NCBI GenBank assembly: GCA_020310875.1
Contig: CM035427.1
Location: 91,255,457 to 91,319,456, forward strand
DNA length: 64,000 nucleotides
DNA from: Ceratopteris richardii
Taxonomy: Eukaryota; Streptophyta; Polypodiopsida; Polypodiales; Pteridaceae
Direction of reading: 5' to 3'
Part shown: positions 57,240-64,000 of the stretch, piece by piece
Layout of the letters: each line of letters starts with the position of its first letter
How positions within the stretch are numbered: the stretch's first letter is position 1
Notes under the pieces: generated by a model
Told to the model about the DNA's origin: nothing
Databases searched by the model: none
What the model saw: the letters and a program-made list of their open reading frames with translations, nothing else
Translations under genes and position numbers: made by a program

Positions 57240-58556
57240 CATAATCAAACTTCTAAAGGGTCTCTACCCATCTGGCCTCAGGGCCTTTAAGGTCTATTTG
57301 ATTAGAGAGCCACTTAATGCTTTCTTGATCAAACACTATCGCAACTTTTTCACCATATAAATAATGACATCAGTTCTTCAAAGCATGAACAATTGCATAC
57401 AACTCCTTCTCATAGATGGAGTAATTCTTCTGAGCCAGTTCTAGTTTCTTACTCTTAAAAGCTACTCGTTGACCATCCGGTACTAAAACTATTCGAAATG
57501 GCAAAATCACTTGCGTCAGTCTCAACCACGAAGGGTTTGTTGGGATTTGCTATATGTAAAAGTGGAGCTGTAGCAATCGCTGCTTTCAATTTCTTCGTTG
57601 CTACATACTTTGCATCTGTTCATCTCCCCAATGAAAGGCCTTCCCTTTCCCTTTAAGTTGTTCTATCATCGAGACAATAATTTTGGCATAATTCTTAATG
57701 AATCTTTAATAGAAACCTGATAAACCTAGGAAGATCTACAGCTCTTCCAAGTTCCTTGGATGTGGCCATTACATAATAGCCCTTACCTTTTCAGGATCCA
57801 TCTAGATTCCATCTTCGGAGACTATATGCCCAAGGTATCTAACCTCTGTCTTGAAAAATTCACACTTGGACTCCTTAGCAAAGAGTGAATTTTCCCGTAG
57901 TACTTGAAATACTTTTCTTAGGTGTTCCAAGTGCTCCTCTTTTGATGCACTACAGATGAGAATGTCATCCAAGAAGTCTACCACAAAGTGTCCTAGATAA
58001 GGCCATAAAACACTATTCATTAACCTCATGAAAGTGGCAAGAGCATTGGTGAGACCAAAAGGCATCATCAAAAACTCATTGTGCCTATATCTAGTCCTAA
58101 ATGTAGTCTTAGGGACATCCTCTAGCCTAATCCTAATCTGATGATATCTTGATCTAAGGTCAAGCTTGGTGAAATTCCTAGCTTGATGTAATTGATCAAA
58201 TATATCTTCCAATCTAGGCATTGGAAACCTATTTTTGGTAGTTACTTTATTGAGTGCTCTATAGTCTATACATAGTCTCATAGAGCCATCTTTCTTTTTA
58301 ACTAGGAACATTGGCGATGCCCAAGGTGAGTTATTAGGTTTAATGAAGACCTTATCTAAATAATCCTGCAATTGCCTCTCAACCTCCTCATGTTGAGAAA
58401 CACTAACCTATAAGGTGGTCTACAAATAGGTTTAGTGTTAGTAACTACCTCAATGGCATGGTCAATGTCCCCTCTCTCAGGTGGTAACCCTCTAGGTAAG
58501 TCAGTGCGAAAAACATCTCTATACTCAAACATAAGATCCTTAAAACTTTTAACCAC
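57240..58556 (-). pseudogene. Gypsy G RT and RNase H
   Basis: The RT entry is FEYRDVFRTDLPRGLPPERG, followed by [60 protein letters not shown] and the catalytic [20 protein letters not shown]. The thumb segment [18 protein letters not shown] leads into a more decayed RNase H (about 57700-57240). The match to chromovirus RT is clear throughout 57802-58371. Confidence 0.86.
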
Positions 58557-58757
58557 ACACTCTTACAAAAAAGAATAATAGAAAGTCCTATCCATATTTA
58601 CATTCCTAGCATGAAAATATACATGAGATGAACTGTTTGTACAATGCTCAATATCATGACTATAAAATAAAAACATCTCCTATACATGATGAGAATAACA
58701 AAGTCTATACAACTCTAAGGATGAAATGACAGGTGCACCAGGTACATCTCTCTCTTC

Positions 58758-59130
58758 CTAAATACAAACTTTACTTCCATTCTTTTCAACTTTAAGTGTG
58801 TTGTTTTGATAGCTGCGTTCAAGTATGTCTCCCAACCACCATAGCCACTCTCCTCCTAACACAAGGTCTGTCCTCTCCATATTCATAATTTGGAAGTCCA
58901 TATGATATGTATAGTTCTGCATCTTGACTTCCAAATTGGATACCATAGTATCCCATATCCTCTTATCTTCCCCTTGCATCATAGATACTATGTATTTATG
59001 TGCACTGGGCTGCTTGGGAATCTTTAGTTTTTTTCACCAGAGCATAGTTTATAAAATTATGAGTGGTAGAGTCATCTATCATGACTTGCAGCCTCGTCTC
59101 GTATACACTACCATGAAGTTTAACTAAGTC
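58758..59130 (-). pseudogene. Gypsy G protease region
   Basis: The segment YHMDFQIMNMERTDLVLGGE followed by WLWWLGDILER corresponds to the retropepsin C-terminal 'VLG-x-x-WL' motif. The active-site part upstream is recognisable only as DSTTHNFI-like sequence near 59070. It is moderately decayed. Confidence 0.65.
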
Positions 59131-59415
59131 ATGTGGTCCAAGCTATAGTGACCACAATGACTGAGTCAAACATTAGGTGTGCTCTATATCCTCATGCATC
59201 ACCTCCACTCCCCTACAGCTAGAGCTTCATGAATAGGAAGGTTTTGCACTAGATGGACCGCCTTTTTGCCCTTACCAAGGGCCGTACTAGTCTCTGGTCC
59301 TCTCTTCTTTTCTTCCCCTTTCTTGAGTGGACAGTTCCATATTGAATGGCTAGGAGACAAACACCTAAAGCACAAGTTCTCTCTTTTGGCCCTCTCAAAT
59401 TGATCTGTAGGTAGC

Positions 59416-60450
59416 CTAGGCCCTTCTAAACTTTGTTTTTAATGAAAATTTTCTTTTTCCCAAATGGCAACTTCTTCTTGAATTCAATCGTGCTAAGAGG
59501 CTTGAGGGGCTAATCCTTCTCCATAGGAGTGTATTGATGAAGGTTATGGTCCTCATAGATATGTGCATACTTGATCGCCTCCTCAAACGTCTTAGGAGCA
59601 TTCCTTCTGACATCTCTCTTAATGGCTTTATCTAAGCCTCTAACAAACCCTCTGGTTTTCTCAAAATCATCTAAGCCCTTAAGTTTCAAAATGATCTCTC
59701 TATAATGGGATATGTAAACTGTAAGAGGCCTACCCCTTTGGGTAATCCTATCCCACTCATCCCAATTCCTCTCCTCCTCATTCTCAAGAAGAAACTCTTT
59801 TAGAAAAATACTTTCAAACTGAGTCCAATCTGTAGGGATAGAATTCGCCTCCTTGAGACTCATCCACCACTTATAAGCCCCCGGGCCAAGCAAGAGACTC
59901 CCCTCTAGCACACATTACTTTGGTGGGGTGCGCTTTAGTTCATGCAAATCATGCCACTTTTGTAAAAAAGTGTAGATTGCATCGTTGTTTCTATCTCAAT
60001 CATCCCTCATAAAGGTAGGTGAGTTTAAGTCTTTCAGGAGGGGAGATTCCCTAGAGCTTTCTCCTTAAATGTGCTTACTAGGGAGAGAAATATCTCTCCT
60101 TGTCATCTCTAGAGGAAGAGTACGGGTTTCTCTTTCCTTGCTAGCTAGGAAAGAGGTGATGTGAGTCTCAAGTGAGATCATTTGATACTTTAGCTGCTGA
60201 ATGAGAGATGTAATGCCACTTATATCTCTCTCTAGTTTAAGGTTCTGTTGTTTCAAGTTTACAAACTATTCATGAGTAACAAAATCATCCAAAAGTTCCT
60301 CATATGTATAATCTTCTTGTTGAGGCTCTTTCTCTTCTATGTTTTCCACTACTTCTTGCCCCATTTCTACTTTTTCCATTCTAGAATCAGGATCCTCTAG
60401 TTGCGCTTTAGATGAGAAGTGTGTTCTATTATTTGTTTCCCTTTAGACTC
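59416..60450 (-). pseudogene. Gypsy G gag
   Basis: A Retrotrans_gag region is clear: GAYKWWMSLKEANSIPTDWT, FESIFLKEFLLENEEERNWD, and LKGLDDFEKTRGFVRGLDKA, followed by FEEAIKYAHIYEDHNLHQYT. Upstream (60256-60065) LKLERDISGITSLIQQLKYQ predicts a coiled coil. A CCHC-type knuckle remnant (LCFRCLSPSHSIWNCPL-like) lies at about 59330-59380. Several breaks. Confidence 0.82.
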
Positions 60451-60480
60451 CATGTTTCACTTCCCTTCCCCACTTTGCGA

Positions 60481-61125
60481 ACTAGAGTATGTGACATGAA
60501 TGGAAGTAAACCTTGAATATGCAAGAAGAAGAGAAATATATCACAAGAGCACTTCGCTGGTACAAAATAAAGCTACTGAAGCAAAATCCAAGTGATCTTT
60601 GAAGCTTGAGGTTGCTGATTTTGAATCCTCACCAAGCTCAAACAAGAATTGGAAATGTTTGGTTGGTCTGGGGAAATTCTAATCACCAAAAACCAACAAG
60701 AACAATGCCAAAACCAAATAGCGAAATCCCCAACCGAAAAAAAAAGAGTGAAATTGAAGCACTTTAGAGATTTGACAGTCCTTGCCAGTCCAAGAAATGT
60801 AGCCCAACACCTGTATTTCAAAGTTATAAAGCTATCCCAAGTGAAAAAAGTGAATTTGGACACCGGATGATGAAAAACTAAGCCTGGAAGTAGTCGCCTA
60901 GTTCCTGTTGAAGCACTGTACAGAGTTTTGGTTGACCAAAGCTTGTCCAAATCAAACAACAATGGTTTCTGAGCAAAGAGCTTCATAATGTGACAAAGAT
61001 TTTTGAAATCGGATATCATATGAGCAAGCTATGGTGCAAAGAATCCAGGTATGTCACGAGTAGATTGTGGGAAAGCAAATCTTCATGGAGTAGTGACTTT
61101 GAGACCTCCAAACTGAGAAGCTAAC
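60481..61125. other. Unassigned spacer, possible leader of G
   Basis: No gene is supported. It contains a minus-strand open stretch (60573-61019) without motifs or homology I can name, most likely chance or leader sequence. It is bounded by G's gag start and the truncated edge of A2. Confidence 0.4.
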
Positions 61126-61819
61126 TAATGAATTCAGTGATTATTTGTGGAATGCAAGTATAAAGAGAGAGGTTACTTGCAGGTAATCTCCTCAACATAA
61201 TGGAGTAGTAGAGAGAAGAAATAGAACTCTTATTGAGTTTGCAAGGTCAATGATGAAGGAGAAAAATGGTCCAAATTATTTGTGGGCTGATGCTGTAAAC
61301 ACAACCACATACTTGGTCAATAGGTTACCATGTAAAGCTTTGCAGGTATGACACCATATGAAGCTTGGTGGGGTAAGAGACCTACCTTGGATCATTGCAA
61401 AGTATTTGGATGTTTGGCTTATGTATATGTGCCATCTCAATTGAGGCATAAATTAGAACCTAAAGAAAAAAAGTATGTGTTCATTGGCTATGATGACAAG
61501 TAGATGGGTTATAGGTTGTGGAGTCCATCCACAAAGCAATTCCTTGTGTCTAAGGATGTTACATTTGACGAGAAAGGTACTTGGTATGCAGGCACTTACT
61601 GTTCATGCAGGTAATGAAGAAATTTTGAATCAGAAGAAAGGTAAATCAAAGGTTCAAATATGTGATGAATAAGAGAAAAATGGAGGACAAATTGAAGTAG
61701 AATAAAGGCCAAGGTTTGATCCAAAATAGGATGAACCAAAAACTTCAAGAAGTGGAGAACTCAGAAAGTCATCTAGGCACAAATGGCAACCTACAAGGTT
61801 TAGCTATGATACTTCATTC

Positions 61820-63300
61820 TTGACTACTATAGATTATGCTTATATGATAAAAGCAGATGAAGATCCATCCACATATGATGAAGCCAAAGGAAAGGAGAAT
61901 TGGGAAAAAGCTATGCAGGAAGAATATGATGCATTGATGGAAAATGAAACATGGGATTTGGTTCCTAAACCAAATAGTCAAAAGATCATTGGATTTAAAT
62001 GGTTTTACAAAACAAAAGGGTTTCCAGATGGAAGTGTATTTAGGTATAAAGCCACGCTTGTTGTAAAAGGATATGCACAGACATATGGTGTGGACTATGA
62101 TGAAACTTATAGTCATGTTGCAAAGATGACAACCATAAGGACTCTCATAACAATTGTTGCTTGCAAAGGTTGGAAATTGCCTCAATTAGATGTGAAGAAT
62201 GCATTTTTGAATGGCTATATTTCAGATGAAGTCTACATGGAACAACCAAATGGTTTCAAAGATCAAGTGTATCCAGATCATGTGTGTACGCTTAAGAGAG
62301 CTTTGTATGGGTTGAAGCAGGCCCCAAGGGCATGGAATTATAGGCTTGTAAAGTTCTTGAAGGAACTTGGGTTTCAAGCATCAAAGGCAGATAGTAGCTT
62401 GCTAGTCAAAGCAAGTGAGGAAGGATTTATTTATGTTTGTATTTATGTTGATGACATAATACTTACAGCAACAGATGACAAACGTCTACACATGATTAAG
62501 AAGCAGATGGAGAAAGAATTCAAAATCAATGACTTGGGAAATTTGTCATTCTTCTTGGGAATGGAGATTTCATATACTCAACATGGAATATATGTAACTC
62601 AAGAAAGGTATTTGAAAAATTTGCTAATCAAATTTAAAATGGAAGATTGCAGGATAGCACAAACTCCAATGGAGTTGAATCATAGATTGAGTAGATATGG
62701 AGGAGAAGAATTCAAAGACATGAAGCTTTATCAGAGTTTGGTGGGTAGCTTGATTTATGCTACATTAACAAGGCCTGATTTATCATATGCAGTTGGAGTT
62801 TTATCTCAATTCATGCATTGTCCTAGAAAGGAACATTGGATTACAGGACAAAGAGTACTTAGGTACATCAAGGGCACACTTAAAGAAGGATTTTACTATG
62901 GGTTTACTTCAGATAGAAGAATCAAAATATATAGTGATGCAGATTGGGCAGGTAACTCTGATGATAGAAGATCAACACATGGATATTTGTGTTATGTGGG
63001 AGAGAAGCTAATTTCATGGTGCTCTAATAAGCAACATACAGTTGCTTTAACATCTATAGAAGCATAAAACAAAGGCATGGTAGATGCTGCAAATGAAGTA
63101 ATATGGCTAAGACTCTTATGAAGAGTTTTGATGTTATTCAGAGTACTCCTATCATTTGTGGAGACAATATGAGTTCTTTATATTTGGCAGCTAATCTTGT
63201 GTTTCATGCTAGGACTAAACATATTGAGATTCAATATCATTTTTTGAGAGAGAAGGTTGTTGATAAAGAAATAGAAGTTATACATACTCCTACATAAGAT
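61820..63300 (+). pseudogene. Copia A2 RT-RNase H
   Basis: A 415-codon open stretch (61820-63067) includes [60 protein letters not shown] and the catalytic IYVCIYVDDIILTATDD, then IKIYSDADWAGNSDDRRSTH of RNase H. Downstream, [20 protein letters not shown] and DMMTKSLDGPKLQRFKDIAG complete the RNase H. It is the least decayed pol of this family in the window. Confidence 0.87.
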
Positions 63301-63413
63301 CAGCTTGCAGATATGATGACAAAGAGCTTGGATGGACCAAAGTTGCAGAGGTTTAAAGATATAGCAGGAATAAAGAAGATGCAGGTAATCACAATTGATG
63401 ATTGAGGGGGAGC

Positions 63414-64000
<587 letters not shown>

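Larger units (their letters stand above)
55234..60480 (-). mobile_element. Ty3/gypsy chromovirus 'G' (gag-pol + partial 3' LTR)
   Basis: Minus-strand order: gag with coiled coil (60450-59416), protease (about 59130-58758), RT (58556-57802), RNase H (about 57700-57240), integrase (57207-56215), chromodomain-like C-terminus (55956-55639), polypurine tract and partial LTR. This is the complete gypsy chromovirus order. A 5' LTR was not found: 60480-61126 does not resemble the left LTR fragment. It is a fossil with around ten breaks but with long open stretches (224, 189 and 133 codons). Confidence 0.88.

Noticed and set aside
60573-61019. 148-codon minus-strand ORF
   Set aside because: No motif or composition typical of a real protein; it lies in a leader-like spacer between two retroelements.

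Overview
This 64 kb window looks like repeat-packed intergenic chromatin of a land plant with a large genome. The evidence is: many Ty1/copia and Ty3/gypsy LTR retrotransposons whose primer-binding sites match the 3' end of plant initiator tRNA-Met (TGGTATCAGAGC and variants); a CACTA (En/Spm) DNA transposon with the plant-type second ORF; degenerate TTTAGGG-like repeats; and no recognisable host housekeeping gene, tRNA or rRNA. The species cannot be read from the sequence.

Layout. 1-2720: two overlapping ORFs of unknown family (a coiled-coil protein open at the left edge, and a second protein) followed by an LTR-like promoter region. 2720-4530: gypsy fragment (-). 5085-7273: 5'-truncated copia 'I' (+) with a 230 bp 3' LTR. 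7274-12190: copia 'H' (+; PBS, gag, protease start) carrying the young insertion 'J' (-; 9673-12055), flanked by exact 5 bp target duplications. 12190-16961: copia fragments 'A' and 'IV' (-). 16965-20440: an old gypsy-like remnant, a hairpin-rich segment, and element 'F' (17845-20111), a gag-only LTR element with a perfect 5 bp TSD. 20440-25219: mostly unassigned AT-rich DNA. 25220-29190: copia 'C' (+). 29191-31300: 5' LTR and PBS of 'K', then an orphan protease-like fragment. 31600-40960: gypsy 'D', copia 'E' and copia 'II' (all -). 41102-54252: copia 'B' (+) with both LTRs, split by copia 'III' (-), a CA/TA minisatellite, a telomere-like minisatellite and the 3' part of a CACTA element. 54427-55233: solo LTR and a 312 bp tandem duplication holding a LINE-like tail. 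55234-60480: chromodomain gypsy 'G' (-). 61126-64000: copia 'A2' (+), kin of A, with an AT microsatellite in its 3' LTR.

Most elements are broken fossils. J (LTR copies almost identical) and F (LTRs about 4-5% different by eye) are the youngest; B's LTRs differ by about 10%. I, II, III and the solo LTR are one copia family; A and A2 are another; B and C are close relatives. The elements do not work together as a pathway. What links them is nested insertion and family kinship.

The least expected signal is not a gene. At 20185-20396 an array of short stem-loops keeps one loop core (TCCCATATG) while the stems differ from unit to unit yet stay self-complementary. At 17519-17724 two larger stem-loops follow the same rule: constant unpaired words, variable paired words. 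Both lie in one host segment that element F later split.
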